Program-made: the position numbers and the translations under genes
The notes under the pieces: model-generated
What the model was told of the DNA's origin: nothing
Seen by the model: only the letters and a program-made list of their open reading frames with translations
The model's database searches: none
Assembly: GCA_963841635.1 (NCBI GenBank)
Contig: CAWJDO010000002.1
Span: forward strand, 5,084,001 to 5,148,000
Length of the DNA stretch: 64,000 nt
Origin: DASWZN01 sp963841635
GTDB lineage: Bacteria > Acidobacteriota > Terriglobia > Bryobacterales > Bryobacteraceae
Direction: 5' to 3'
Part shown: positions 8,212 through 15,721 of the stretch, piece after piece
How positions within the stretch are numbered: position 1 is the first letter of the stretch
Layout: each line of letters begins with the position of its first letter

Positions 8212-8912
8212 TTCGCACGCTCGAAGAAGTCCTCCGGCGGGCTCTGGGGCGGCTCTCCGATCAAATCACAACCTATCTGCCGCCGCTACTGGTTGCTCTT
8301 TCTATGCTCCTGGTGGCGTTCCTGGTCGCCAAGGGCGTGCGATGGCTACTGGTCAGGGCTGTCAAAGGGGCGCGATTCGACCGTTTCCTCAAGGAGAGCG
8401 GGCTGTCGTCCATGCTCGGAGGCGCCGGAAGAGTGCGCGGCGTGCCGCTGGTGGCAGGCAGCGCATATTGGCTCATCTTGATTGCCGGCTTGCTGGCGGC
8501 GGTGGACGTGTTCGACACCAAGCTCTCCTCGCAGATCGTCGAAACGAGCGTCTTCCTGCTGCCCAAGCTGGTGGTGGCGGGAGCGATTCTTCTGGTGGGG
8601 GCCTGGCTGGCCCAGTATGTCGGACGGAGCGTCCTGGTGTGGGCCTCCAACGAGGAACTCCCCGCTCCGCGGAGGTGGGCCGCGCTGGTCCGGTCCGTTC
8701 TGGTATTCGTCGCCGTCGTGGTGGCGGCGGATGTGCTCAGTTTTGCGGCCAACATCTTCTTTGCCGGGTTCGTGATCTTTGCCGGGGGCGCAGCTCTGGC
8801 GATCGGCCTGGCGCTCGGCCTGGGCGCAAGGGAGACCGTCGAACGCTATCTTCGCGGCAGAGCAGAGCGGCCCCAGGACAACGAGGAACGCTCGCTCTGG
8901 AGCCACCTGTAG
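8208..8912 (+). CDS. MscS-like conserved-TM-helix membrane protein without a beta-domain
   Basis: The 234-residue protein has about five hydrophobic segments (residues 24-45, 82-100, 118-140, 162-182 and 186-206). The repeated glycine/alanine-rich helices GAWLAQYVGR and GLALGLGARETVERYL resemble the conserved TM helix family related to small mechanosensitive channels. The large cytoplasmic MscS beta and alpha/beta domains are absent. A pore or modulator that lets osmolyte out on downshock is an attractive guess, since it is coupled to the osmolyte-type glycosyltransferase upstream by a 4-bp overlap. No function is proven. Confidence 0.65.
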   Translation: MIRTLEEVLRRALGRLSDQITTYLPPLLVALSMLLVAFLVAKGVRWLLVRAVKGARFDRFLKESGLSSMLGGAGRVRGVPLVAGSAYWLILIAGLLAAVDVFDTKLSSQIVETSVFLLPKLVVAGAILLVGAWLAQYVGRSVLVWASNEELPAPRRWAALVRSVLVFVAVVVAADVLSFAANIFFAGFVIFAGGAALAIGLALGLGARETVERYLRGRAERPQDNEERSLWSHL

Positions 8913-8939
8913 TTCACACAAAAATAGTTCACACAAAAA
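8910..8939 (+). repeat. Perfect 15-bp tandem duplication spanning a stop codon
   Basis: TAGTTCACACAAAAA is present twice back to back (8910-8924 and 8925-8939). The first copy supplies the TAG stop of the MscS-like gene. The second is joined directly to GGAGGAAG, the ribosome site of the next gene. It looks like a slippage or unequal-crossover duplication in a short intergenic spacer. It sets the distance between the two genes. Confidence 0.8.
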
Positions 8940-8953
8940 GGAGGAAGCTTGTT

Positions 8954-9385
8954 ATGAGATCCACAAAGTCAATTCAGGTCGCGCTGTCGGTCGCCGGTTT
9001 GTTACTGGCGTCCTTCTCGCCGGCTCTCGCGAAGACACAGCGGCCTGCCCACGCTCGCTACGATCTTGCGACGGAAACCACGGTGATGGGCACCGTCCAG
9101 GAGGTCCGGGAAATCCCGCATGGAACCTGGAGTGCCGGGATTCACTTGACCCTGAAGACGGCACAGGGCGCGGTGGACGTCCATGTGGGCCCGGCCATGT
9201 TCGTGGCCACACACGGTATGACTCTGGCGAAAGGCGACCTGATCGGTGTGACGGGCTCGACGGTGCTCCTCGACGGAAAGGAGGCGCTGCTGGCGCGCGA
9301 GGTCAGGAAAGGGAAGAAGACCCTGACACTGCGGGATTCAGAGGGCTTGCCGGAATGGAGCCGGGCGAGCCGGCCGTCCCAATAG
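8954..9385 (+). CDS. Secreted small OB-fold-like protein
   Basis: The 143-residue protein has a signal peptide (residues 1-26, FSPALAKT) and a compact beta-rich domain. VMGTVQEVREI, IHLTLKTAQGAVDVHVGP and KGDLIGVTGSTVLLDGKEALLAREV resemble OB-fold nucleic-acid or ligand-binding-type exported proteins. ATG 8954 has GGAGG nine bases upstream and begins the signal peptide, so the much longer overlapping frame is discarded. It is the last plus-strand gene of the osmolyte cluster. The function is unknown. Confidence 0.65.
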   Translation: MRSTKSIQVALSVAGLLLASFSPALAKTQRPAHARYDLATETTVMGTVQEVREIPHGTWSAGIHLTLKTAQGAVDVHVGPAMFVATHGMTLAKGDLIGVTGSTVLLDGKEALLAREVRKGKKTLTLRDSEGLPEWSRASRPSQ

Positions 9386-9402
9386 GCGCCTGCGCAGCGC
9401 CT

Positions 9403-10203
9403 TCACGCGCCTTCCCAGTGACCGAGAATCGCGTCGTTCCAGCCCTGCGGCCCGGTCCGTTCGGTGGCGACTCCGCGCGGGACCGCGGCCTGAAGTTGCT
9501 CGAGGTGGGGCGACCGGATCAAGATCGGAATGTCGACGGCATTCAGGAAACTCGCGTCATTCAACCCGTCGCCCAGGCCGATGGTCTCGACATCTTCGCC
9601 CGTCCGGCGATAGATCCCTACGAGAAGTCTAACCGCCCGTGCCTTGTCGTTGGAGCCGAGGATGTGATAAAAGCGCCCGCCTCTGGTGTGGCGCAGCCCC
9701 TCTCGGTCAATCGCGGCGAGCAGGCCGGCAGTGCGGTCCCGATCGAAAACCAGAAATGGCTCGTCGTACTCGCGTTGTTTGGCAAGCACCGCCTGATCGA
9801 TGGGCATCTGGCATTCGCCGGCCACTTCGGCGGCGCTCATCTCCGCAAAGCCGCGCACGGGGCATTGGCTGCTCAGAGAGGCACGCTTGAGGGCGGCGGT
9901 GAGGTCGAGGTAGGGCGAGCCAAGCGCCAGAACATCGTATTGGGCGTCGTGGACGCTGGCCTCGAGGGGAAACGGGAAGTAGCCCGCGGGAGCGACGAGC
10001 GCGCCGCCGTTCTCCACGATGAATGGATGACAGTTGTCGAGGCGGTGGCGCCAGTACTCGGTTTCCGCACGGGTCTTGCTGGTGCACAGAACCAAGGGGA
10101 CGCCGCTCAGGCGCAGGAGATCGAGCCCGGCGCGCGCCTCCTCCCAGGCATAGGTCGAGCGGTCCAGCAGCGTGCCATCTAGATCCGTCACTACAACTCG
10201 CAT
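9403..10203 (-). CDS. mpgP: Mannosyl-/glucosyl-3-phosphoglycerate phosphatase (HAD IIB)
   Basis: This HAD phosphatase of 266 residues would release glucosylglycerate or mannosylglycerate from the phosphorylated intermediate. Motif I is VVTDLDGTLLD (D7, D9), motif II CTSKTRAE around residue 41, and motif IV GLGDGLNDASFL (D212, D216). The ENGGAL stretch (about residues 64-69) and the family length match MpgP proteins. It is convergent with the cluster that contains the gpgS-like gene, with 17 bp between stops, so both halves of the pathway sit together although on opposite strands. Whether the sugar is glucose or mannose is open. Confidence 0.85.
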   Translation of the reverse strand: MRVVVTDLDGTLLDRSTYAWEEARAGLDLLRLSGVPLVLCTSKTRAETEYWRHRLDNCHPFIVENGGALVAPAGYFPFPLEASVHDAQYDVLALGSPYLDLTAALKRASLSSQCPVRGFAEMSAAEVAGECQMPIDQAVLAKQREYDEPFLVFDRDRTAGLLAAIDREGLRHTRGGRFYHILGSNDKARAVRLLVGIYRRTGEDVETIGLGDGLNDASFLNAVDIPILIRSPHLEQLQAAVPRGVATERTGPQGWNDAILGHWEGA

Positions 10204-10251
10204 ACACTCTTAATGGTAGAGACGATCCGCCGATCGCCTTGCGAGGCCACT

Positions 10252-11607
10252 ATGCAGAACCGTCGGCTTGTGATCCAGCAGAGTTGGCCGTTTCTTCTGC
10301 TCGCCTTTGGAGCGCTGTTCGTCCTCATTGTCGCATCCGGCATCCTGGTTGTACGCGATTCCACGGAGATTTTCACTCAAATGGAACGCGCGCAGCTGAG
10401 CCACGAGCAGAGAAACCGCCTGCTGAACAACATCCAGCTCGACACCGGCCGCATCGCAATCCTGCTCCGCGATGTCCTGCTCAATCCCGGACCAAGCGAG
10501 GCCCTGCGTCTGGAAATATACCAGCGCAGCCAATCGATCGAAGGCAGCCTGGCTCGACTGGAGCTCGATCCGGGGATGGCCCACAACATGCGGCTCGGCC
10601 ATCTGCGCCAGGAGTTGGCTCGTTACCGCGCGTCGATCGAACCTATCTTCACCTGGACCGCCGTCGAGCGGCAGGCGCGGAGCCTGTCGTACCTGCGGCG
10701 AGTGGTTGCGCCGTACCGGGAGAAGATCCTATCCGTCACCCGGGATGTAGAATCCCTCGAAGCGGCGAATCAGGCTGCGGAAGAGCAGGCGCTGAGATCT
10801 CTTCGCGACAGCTTCCACCGATCTCTTCAATGGATCCTTTCGGGAACGTTCTTGCTCGGGCTGGGGATTGCGGCAGCGAGCATCAAAAGGCTCTCCACCT
10901 TGGAGAAACGGTCCGAGCGCCTGCAGCACGAGACCGAACAGCATCGTCTGGAACTGAGAACGCTATCGCAGAGGCTGGTCCAGGCCCAGGAAGAGGAGCG
11001 CAAATCGATTTCTCGGGAGCTCCACGACCAGGTCGGCCAGATGCTGACTGCGATCCAGATGGAGTTCAGGAATCTGGGGACACTGCGCGCGTCTCCAGGC
11101 CTGGAGTTCGACGAGCACCTCCGGGGAGGCCAGACGCTCGCGGAACAGACTCTTCAGGCGGTGAGAAACATGGCCATGGGACTCCGGCCGTCCATGCTGG
11201 ACGACCTGGGGTTGGCTCCCGCACTCCAGTGGCAGGCCCGCGAATTCACCCAGCGTAGCGGCATCCCGGTCAAGCTGGAGATCGACGGCACCGTGGAAGG
11301 CCTGCCGGATGGCCCGCGAACCTGCCTGTACCGCGTTGTGCAGGAGGCCCTCACGAACTGCGCCCGGCACGCGGACGCGAGAGAAGTCCGTGTGACCTTG
11401 CACGGAAGCAGCGATCGCGTTACGCTCACCGTGCAGGACGATGGAAAGGGGTTCGGTCCGCAGGGCTGGCCGAAGCGGGGGTTGGGCCTCATCGGGATCG
11501 AGGAACGAGTGAGGGAAATCGGCGGCGAGGTCTCCATCTTCTCGCAACCGGAGAAGGGCACCGTGCTCCGCGCGGAGGTCCCCTTGAACGAGGAGGTGCA
11601 GGCGTGA
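10252..11607 (+). CDS. NarX-type membrane sensor histidine kinase
   Basis: The 451-residue form has a TM helix at about residues 8-34, a periplasmic helical sensor region resembling CHASE3 (about 35-190) and a second TM at about 193-215. A HisKA_3 domain (KSISRELHDQVGQML, His at about 258) and an HATPase_c domain (DDGKGFGP, GLGLIGIEERV) follow. ATG 10252 has GAGG five bases away; the upstream ATG 10213 has none. The stop overlaps the regulator start by 4 bp (ATGA). It is divergent from mpgP across 48 bp, so it may sense osmotic or envelope stress. That link is positional only. Confidence 0.85.
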   Translation: MQNRRLVIQQSWPFLLLAFGALFVLIVASGILVVRDSTEIFTQMERAQLSHEQRNRLLNNIQLDTGRIAILLRDVLLNPGPSEALRLEIYQRSQSIEGSLARLELDPGMAHNMRLGHLRQELARYRASIEPIFTWTAVERQARSLSYLRRVVAPYREKILSVTRDVESLEAANQAAEEQALRSLRDSFHRSLQWILSGTFLLGLGIAAASIKRLSTLEKRSERLQHETEQHRLELRTLSQRLVQAQEEERKSISRELHDQVGQMLTAIQMEFRNLGTLRASPGLEFDEHLRGGQTLAEQTLQAVRNMAMGLRPSMLDDLGLAPALQWQAREFTQRSGIPVKLEIDGTVEGLPDGPRTCLYRVVQEALTNCARHADAREVRVTLHGSSDRVTLTVQDDGKGFGPQGWPKRGLGLIGIEERVREIGGEVSIFSQPEKGTVLRAEVPLNEEVQA

Positions 11608-12254
11608 ACAAGATTCGCATCCTGGTAGCCGACGATCACGGAATCGTCCGGCAAGGGCTGCGTTTTGTGTTGGAACGGGAGCCGGACTTTCAGGTTGTGG
11701 GAGAGGCGACGGACGGCCGCGAGGCGGTGAGGTTGGCCGAGGCGCTCAATCCGAAGGTCATCATCATGGACATTGGCATGCCGCAGCTCAACGGAATCGA
11801 GGCTACCTCCCAGATCGTTCGTCGGGACGCCGACGCCAAGGTCATCATCCTGAGCATGCATTCGGACGAGGTTTATCTCCTGCGGGCGCTCAGCGCCGGT
11901 GTGCGGGGCTATCTCCTCAAGGGCTCGGCCGATCAGGACCTGGTCCGGGCTGTTCGCGCCGTGGCGGAGGGTAAGTGTTTTTTCAGCCCGGCAATCTCCC
12001 AGATGCTGGCCGAGGAGTATACCCGTCAACTGCAGCGGACGGACTCAGAGGATTCCTACGAGCTGCTCACGGAGCGTGAGCGGGAGATTCTCCAACTGTT
12101 GGCGGAGGGCAAGTCTAACAAGGAGGTCGCCACGGTCCTGGACGTCAGCCCGTATACCGTTGAGACGCACCGCACCCATCTTATGCAGAAACTGAACCTG
12201 CACAACACGGCTGAGATCGTGCTCTACGCGGTGCGTAAGAAGATCGTCTCGTGA
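11604..12254 (+). CDS. NarL/FixJ-family response regulator
   Basis: The receiver domain (residues 1-120) has the acid pocket VADDHG, phospho-acceptor D56 in KVIIMDIGMP, and the conserved Thr/Ser-Lys side as IILSMHSDEV and YLLKGS. The LuxR-type helix-turn-helix is at about 147-210 (LTEREREILQLLAEGKSNKE, TVETHRTHLMQKL). At 216 residues it has the normal family length. It is translationally coupled to the HisKA_3 kinase upstream, so this is a cognate pair. The target promoters are unknown. A hairpin lies about 250 bp downstream. Confidence 0.9.
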   Translation: MNKIRILVADDHGIVRQGLRFVLEREPDFQVVGEATDGREAVRLAEALNPKVIIMDIGMPQLNGIEATSQIVRRDADAKVIILSMHSDEVYLLRALSAGVRGYLLKGSADQDLVRAVRAVAEGKCFFSPAISQMLAEEYTRQLQRTDSEDSYELLTEREREILQLLAEGKSNKEVATVLDVSPYTVETHRTHLMQKLNLHNTAEIVLYAVRKKIVS

Positions 12255-12562
12255 TATGCAGTCCATCCCTGCGGCCACTGATCGTCATCAGCGGCTCCAG
12301 AACGTGTTTGGCGGGCCGGCCGTCGTGGCGGTCCGCGAAATGACGCCGCGGCTTGAATTGATGCGGGCATCCACAACCTCAGCTTCGTGGACTCGTCCCT
12401 GATTCCCAAGTGAGTCTTGGGGCGGTATCGAGGCTTTCCGCACCGACCGCATGCGCTGGGGATTTGCTCCGCTGGCCGCCCGGAGGTCGGCGATTGTATT
12501 CAAGCTGCCTTCGCGCCTTGTTGACGCGAAGGCCAGATCGAGGTAGAGCATGAAGGCGTGTC
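12255..12562. other. Gene-free region between two convergent response-regulator genes
   Basis: These 308 bases hold no credible gene. They contain one strong hairpin (12507-12533). They also contain a 16-codon open stretch ending at about 12412 that reads NLSFVDSSLIPK and may be a remnant of a lost gene tail. That reading is too short to support. Confidence 0.5.
12507..12533. terminator. Terminator-like hairpin between convergent genes
   Basis: GCCTTCGCG (12507-12515) and CGCGAAGGC (12525-12533) form a perfect 9-bp stem around CCTTGTTGA. It lies 30 bp beyond the stop of the minus-strand regulator and about 250 bp after the plus-strand one. No T-run is present on either strand, so intrinsic termination is uncertain, but the position fits a bidirectional block. 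Confidence 0.5.
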
Positions 12563-13216
12563 TCACAGCTGATCGCGGTACTGCTCCAACACCACCTTCA
12601 CGAGCTGCGCCCTCGTCCTTACCCCAAGTTTGTGGAACAGTTGGTGAACCGCCGCTTTGATGGCCCCCTCCGTCACGTCCAGCCGCTCGGCGATCTCCCG
12701 ATTCGTGAGCCCTTGCAGGACGTGGCGCACCACCTTCTTGTCGCGGTCGTCGAGCGTTGCGCCGCTCGCTGGCCGCGACCGGTCGACGGACCGGAACAAG
12801 GCGGCCAGATACTTCTCTTCCAGCCACACCTTCCCGGCCGCGATTTCCCGGATGACCTGGCACAGGACCTCCGTGGAATGGTGCTTGTGCACGATCCCCG
12901 CCACTCCCGCCTGAATCAGATTCACCGCTTCCGGATCGCTGATGCCCGCCGTGACGATCAGAACGCGGCCTTCGAAGCCGATGCGCCTGGCTGCCGTGAC
13001 GAAGTCCAGCGCTCTCTCGGACCCTAGATCCACGTCCAGCAGGATCAGCGCCGCGCCTGTTCTCTCGAGCGCGCCCAGCGCTTCGGTGGCGGAGGAAAAC
13101 TGCCCAACCACCCGAAGGTCCGCCTGTTTCTCCAGCGATCGCGCCAGCCCCTCGCGGAACATAGCATGATCGTCCACGATCGCCAGCTGGATGCACTCGG
13201 TCGTCGGTTCACTCAC
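12563..13216 (-). CDS. NarL/FixJ-family response regulator
   Basis: This 217-residue regulator has a receiver domain with IVDDHAMFREGL, phospho-acceptor D61 (or D63) in LILLDVDLGS, VLIVTAG and GIVHKHHS. A LuxR-type helix-turn-helix follows at about 150-210 (DDRDKKVVRHVLQGLTNREI, VTEGAIKAAVHQLFHKLGV). The recognition helix has Ala-Ala-Val instead of the common Thr-Val, so DNA specificity probably differs from the neighbouring NarL protein. Its start overlaps the end of the PAS kinase by 8 bp, so the pair is one operon. Confidence 0.88.
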   Translation of the reverse strand: MSEPTTECIQLAIVDDHAMFREGLARSLEKQADLRVVGQFSSATEALGALERTGAALILLDVDLGSERALDFVTAARRIGFEGRVLIVTAGISDPEAVNLIQAGVAGIVHKHHSTEVLCQVIREIAAGKVWLEEKYLAALFRSVDRSRPASGATLDDRDKKVVRHVLQGLTNREIAERLDVTEGAIKAAVHQLFHKLGVRTRAQLVKVVLEQYRDQL

Positions 13217-14594
13217 CTTTGCCTCGCGGAACTATCGGTAGATCGATGCGGAAACAAGTGCCCCCGCTCTCCGGTTCGTAACACAAATCGCCGCCATAGC
13301 CCCGCACTACCGCGCGCGAAAGGTACAGCCCCAGGCCTGCGCCATCCGCGCCCGTCTGGAACGCCTGAAACAGCCGCTCGGGATCGGCGACGCCGGGGCC
13401 GCTGTCCTGAAAGCGCACGTGAACGGCGCGCTGGTCCTCCGAAACCGATATGCGAAGCTCGCGCGTCGGCGACGCCTGCACAGCCCGATGAGCGTTTTTG
13501 GCCAGGTTGAGGAAGGCATGCAGCAATCCGTGGCGCTCTCCCAGCACCCCAGGAATCGGTTGCGCCAGCCGCCACGCCACAGAGCCTCCGATCTCGCGCC
13601 AGTCGGGTTCGATCACGATCCGCAGGTCGTCCAGCACGTCGCGCAGTGCCACTTCTTCGAGTGTATCGTGCACCGTTTCGCCCAGCGCGGCCGATGCGAT
13701 CCGTTCGAGGCCGTCCGTCAGGGTCGTCAGCCCCTGAAAGTCTTCGTCGGCGGCGATGGGATGCTTGTCTTTCAGATTCGAGCAGAGCAGGGAGATCGCG
13801 CTGCAAAGGTTGCGAACTTCGTGCGCCACCGCGGCGGCGGCGATCCGGTTGCCCCGGACCAGTTGGCGCATTCCTTCTTCTTCCCGCTCGCGCATCTCCT
13901 CGGACACATCCACCACGATGGCCGCCAGGCGCGTGCCGTGCGGCGTCGAGTAAGAGGAAAACCACGTCTGCGCGAGAAAGATCTCTCCGTTCTCTCTGCG
14001 GCCCTGGCACTCGGCGGCGGCGCGGAAGCCCTCCGCCGCGCCTCTCGGCGTGAGCGCCTCCGCCAGCAGCGGGACATACTCGCCGACCCGCTTGCCTGCG
14101 AGCAAGTTGCTCAAGAACAGCGTGTTGGCGGCGTTGTTGCAGGCCAGCACGACGCCATCCGCATCCGCCGTCAGGATCGCCGCGGGACTGCTTTCCACCA
14201 AGAGCTGCAGCTGTTCCTCTGCTTCACGCCTCAGCTTCTCTTCCTGCCGCAGGCGCTCCAGGTGTCGTACCACCAGCGCGCGATTGCGCATCAGCGCCGC
14301 GACGAATAGCCCGGAACCCGCATATGCCAAAACCGCAAAAAGGAAACGCAGCATCATCTCAACGCGTGGACTGGGGAGATCGAAGATCGAACGCAGGATC
14401 GAGCAGACCACCGCCACGGCCGCGATCTCCAGCGGCGCCAGCACGGTGGCTCCCAGCATCACGGGCAGCATATAGAAGAGGCCCAGAGACGCCCGATTCC
14501 CGACGTACCAATCGGCCGCGGCTACGAGGACGACGAGCGCGCCGGCTGCCAAGAGCACCTTTCTCCGGTCCACCGCCAGGAAGAGATCGATCAC
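13209..14594 (-). CDS. PAS-domain membrane sensor histidine kinase
   Basis: The 461-residue protein has three or four hydrophobic segments in residues 12-102 and a short coiled stretch. A PAS domain lies at about 125-235 (ESSPAAILTADADGVVLACN). The dimerisation helix carries H258 in VAHEVRNLCSAI, and the ATPase domain has NLAKNAHRAVQ (N-box), DSGPGV and GLGLYLSRAVV. The kinase is of the HisKA/HPK-4 type with an HEVRN box, yet it is encoded with a NarL-type regulator, which usually pairs with HisKA_3. No periplasmic sensor domain is visible, so the signal may be cytoplasmic or membrane-borne. Confidence 0.85.
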   Translation of the reverse strand: MIDLFLAVDRRKVLLAAGALVVLVAAADWYVGNRASLGLFYMLPVMLGATVLAPLEIAAVAVVCSILRSIFDLPSPRVEMMLRFLFAVLAYAGSGLFVAALMRNRALVVRHLERLRQEEKLRREAEEQLQLLVESSPAAILTADADGVVLACNNAANTLFLSNLLAGKRVGEYVPLLAEALTPRGAAEGFRAAAECQGRRENGEIFLAQTWFSSYSTPHGTRLAAIVVDVSEEMREREEEGMRQLVRGNRIAAAAVAHEVRNLCSAISLLCSNLKDKHPIAADEDFQGLTTLTDGLERIASAALGETVHDTLEEVALRDVLDDLRIVIEPDWREIGGSVAWRLAQPIPGVLGERHGLLHAFLNLAKNAHRAVQASPTRELRISVSEDQRAVHVRFQDSGPGVADPERLFQAFQTGADGAGLGLYLSRAVVRGYGGDLCYEPESGGTCFRIDLPIVPRGKGE

Positions 14595-14651
14595 TCCTCA
14601 AGATTAGCGGCCGGGCGCGGGTGCCGCAAGACCGATCGATGGCCCCACAAG

Positions 14652-14681
14652 TAACTTTCGTTAGTAAGTGACTAACTTTCG
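14652..14681. promoter_or_regulatory. Operator-like element: direct repeats and inverted repeat combined
   Basis: TAACTTTCG occurs at 14652-14660 and 14673-14681, starting 21 bp apart. GTTAGT (14660-14665) and ACTAAC (14671-14676) form a perfect 6-bp inverted repeat around AAGTG. It lies 57 bp from the kinase start and 45 bp upstream of the proposed P-II promoter. A regulator dimer could bind here. The regulator is unknown. Confidence 0.35.
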
Positions 14682-14726
14682 GGCGAGAAACGTGAAAAAG
14701 CATAAAGCCGAAATTCAAAACTTCGA

Positions 14727-14756
14727 TTGGACAAAACTGGGATCCACCCGTAGACT
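14727..14756 (+). promoter_or_regulatory. Possible sigma-70 promoter for the P-II/Amt operon
   Basis: TTGGAC (14727-14732) and TAGACT (14751-14756) are separated by 18 bp. The -10 is a four-of-six match. The start of P-II is 180 bp further on, which implies a long leader. This is a weak prediction from consensus only. Confidence 0.25.
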
Positions 14757-14936
14757 GGGCTCAAAGACCTTCTACGCCGCAGTTGAATTCGCGGTGTAGG
14801 TTGTATCGCCCTCGTCGGCGATTCCCCCTGCTGGGAAACCCACATACAAGTAGTTTCTGCCGGCCCGCAGCCTGCATTGGCCGCGACGGCGAAGAACTGT
14901 CAAAGCAGCGGCGCGCTGCCGCACCATGGACGGGCA

Positions 14937-15275
14937 ATGAAGAAAATCGAAGCGATTATTCAGCCATTCAAGTTGGACGAGGTTAAAGAAGCCCTCGCAA
15001 GCATCGGCATCGACGGTCTCACCGTCAGCGAGGTGCGGGGCCACGGCCGGCAGAAGGGGCACAAGGAGGTCTATCGGGGACAGGAGTACACCGTCGACCT
15101 GCTGCCCAAAATTAAGCTCGAGATGGTGGTCCCGAGCGAGCGGATCGAGGAAGTAATGGGAGCGCTGAGCGGAGCGGCGCGCACCGGCAAGATCGGGGAC
15201 GGCAAGGTTTTTGTGTACGAGGTCGCCGAAGCCCTCCGGATTCGCAACGGCGATCGCGGAGACATGGCTCTGTGA
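14937..15275 (+). CDS. glnK: P-II nitrogen regulatory protein (GlnB/GlnK)
   Basis: P-II proteins sense 2-oxoglutarate and ATP/ADP. As GlnK they plug the Amt ammonium channel through the T-loop. This 112-residue protein has the full fold: MKKIEAIIQPFKLDEVKEAL, T-loop GHKEVYRGQEYTVDLLPK with the uridylylation residue Y51, the B-loop GAARTGKIGDGK, and the C-terminal signature near RNGDRGDMAL. ATG 14937 gives the normal length; an upstream in-frame ATG would add a foreign extension. Placement ahead of amt in one operon favours the GlnK role. Confidence 0.95.
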   Translation: MKKIEAIIQPFKLDEVKEALASIGIDGLTVSEVRGHGRQKGHKEVYRGQEYTVDLLPKIKLEMVVPSERIEEVMGALSGAARTGKIGDGKVFVYEVAEALRIRNGDRGDMAL

Positions 15276-15343
15276 CGAAGTGACGGACCCGGCCGCACCG
15301 CTGTTCGGCGCGCCGGCATCGATCTCGAATCAGGAGGTGTTGT

Positions 15344-15523
15344 ATGGGGGCCAACCCCACTCAGGCAAGTGGTGTCGGGTTGTTTCTTGTCGCGTTCACG
15401 CTGATCGCGCTCGGCCTGGCAGCGGACATAAGCTACATCGCGCTGCTGCTGGGCCTCGCGTTGCTGGCCGCGGCTACGGCTCTTTTTGTGAAGTGCAAAC
15501 CGTGGGAGCACCGCGAGGAATAG
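15344..15523 (+). CDS. Two-helix membrane microprotein between glnK and amt (first)
   Basis: This 59-residue protein reads MGANPTQASGVGLFLVAFTL, then IALGLAADISYIALLLGLAL, then a hydrophobic end and a charged tail KCKPWEHREE. Two hydrophobic helices (about residues 10-26 and 29-47) are visible. An ideal AGGAGGTG lies at 15332-15339, so translation is very likely. It matches no family that I recognise. Its position between P-II and Amt and its topology suggest a small partner or stabiliser of the ammonium channel. That is inference. Confidence 0.7.
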   Translation: MGANPTQASGVGLFLVAFTLIALGLAADISYIALLLGLALLAAATALFVKCKPWEHREE

Positions 15524-15538
15524 AGGAGGACGGGAACG

Positions 15539-15721
15539 ATGATCGTGGCCGGAATACTAATTACGCTGCTCGGGTTCGTGATCAGCGTGCTGAGCCTGGG
15601 AATGACGTCCAGCGTGTCTGGGCGCATGGTAATGGTGCTGATCGGGCTAGCGGTAAGCCTTACCGGCATCATGGGCGTGCTCAACCGCGCCTTTCTGAAG
15701 AACGCAATCTGGAGGAAATGA
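15539..15721 (+). CDS. Two-helix membrane microprotein between glnK and amt (second)
   Basis: This 60-residue protein has a first helix MIVAGILITLLGFVISVLSL, then GMTSSVSGR, a second helix at about residues 30-48 and a basic tail LKNAIWRK. GAGGAGGACGGG ends 5 bases before ATG 15539. Its TGA overlaps the amt start (ATGA, 15718-15721), so it is translationally coupled to the channel gene. It is unrelated in sequence to the first microprotein. The function is unknown; a role with Amt is the simplest hypothesis. Confidence 0.75.
   Translation: MIVAGILITLLGFVISVLSLGMTSSVSGRMVMVLIGLAVSLTGIMGVLNRAFLKNAIWRK

Larger units (their letters stand above)
14595..14936. other. Divergent regulatory region before the P-II/Amt operon
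   Basis: These 342 bases separate the PAS kinase (minus) from the P-II gene (plus). No protein can be supported here. The region contains the repeated operator-like element at 14652-14681 and a plausible promoter at 14727-14756. About 180 bases would then be untranslated leader. No sigma-54 (TGGCAC-N5-TTGC) match was found. Confidence 0.5.

Noticed and set aside
12364..12412. Sixteen codons ending NLSFVDSSLIPK, recalling GMC oxidoreductase tails.
   Set aside because: Too short, with a stop immediately upstream in that frame; chance cannot be excluded.
14595..14936. A sigma-54 promoter was expected before glnK-amt.
   Set aside because: No TGGCAC-N5-TTGC pattern with correct GG/GC spacing was found.
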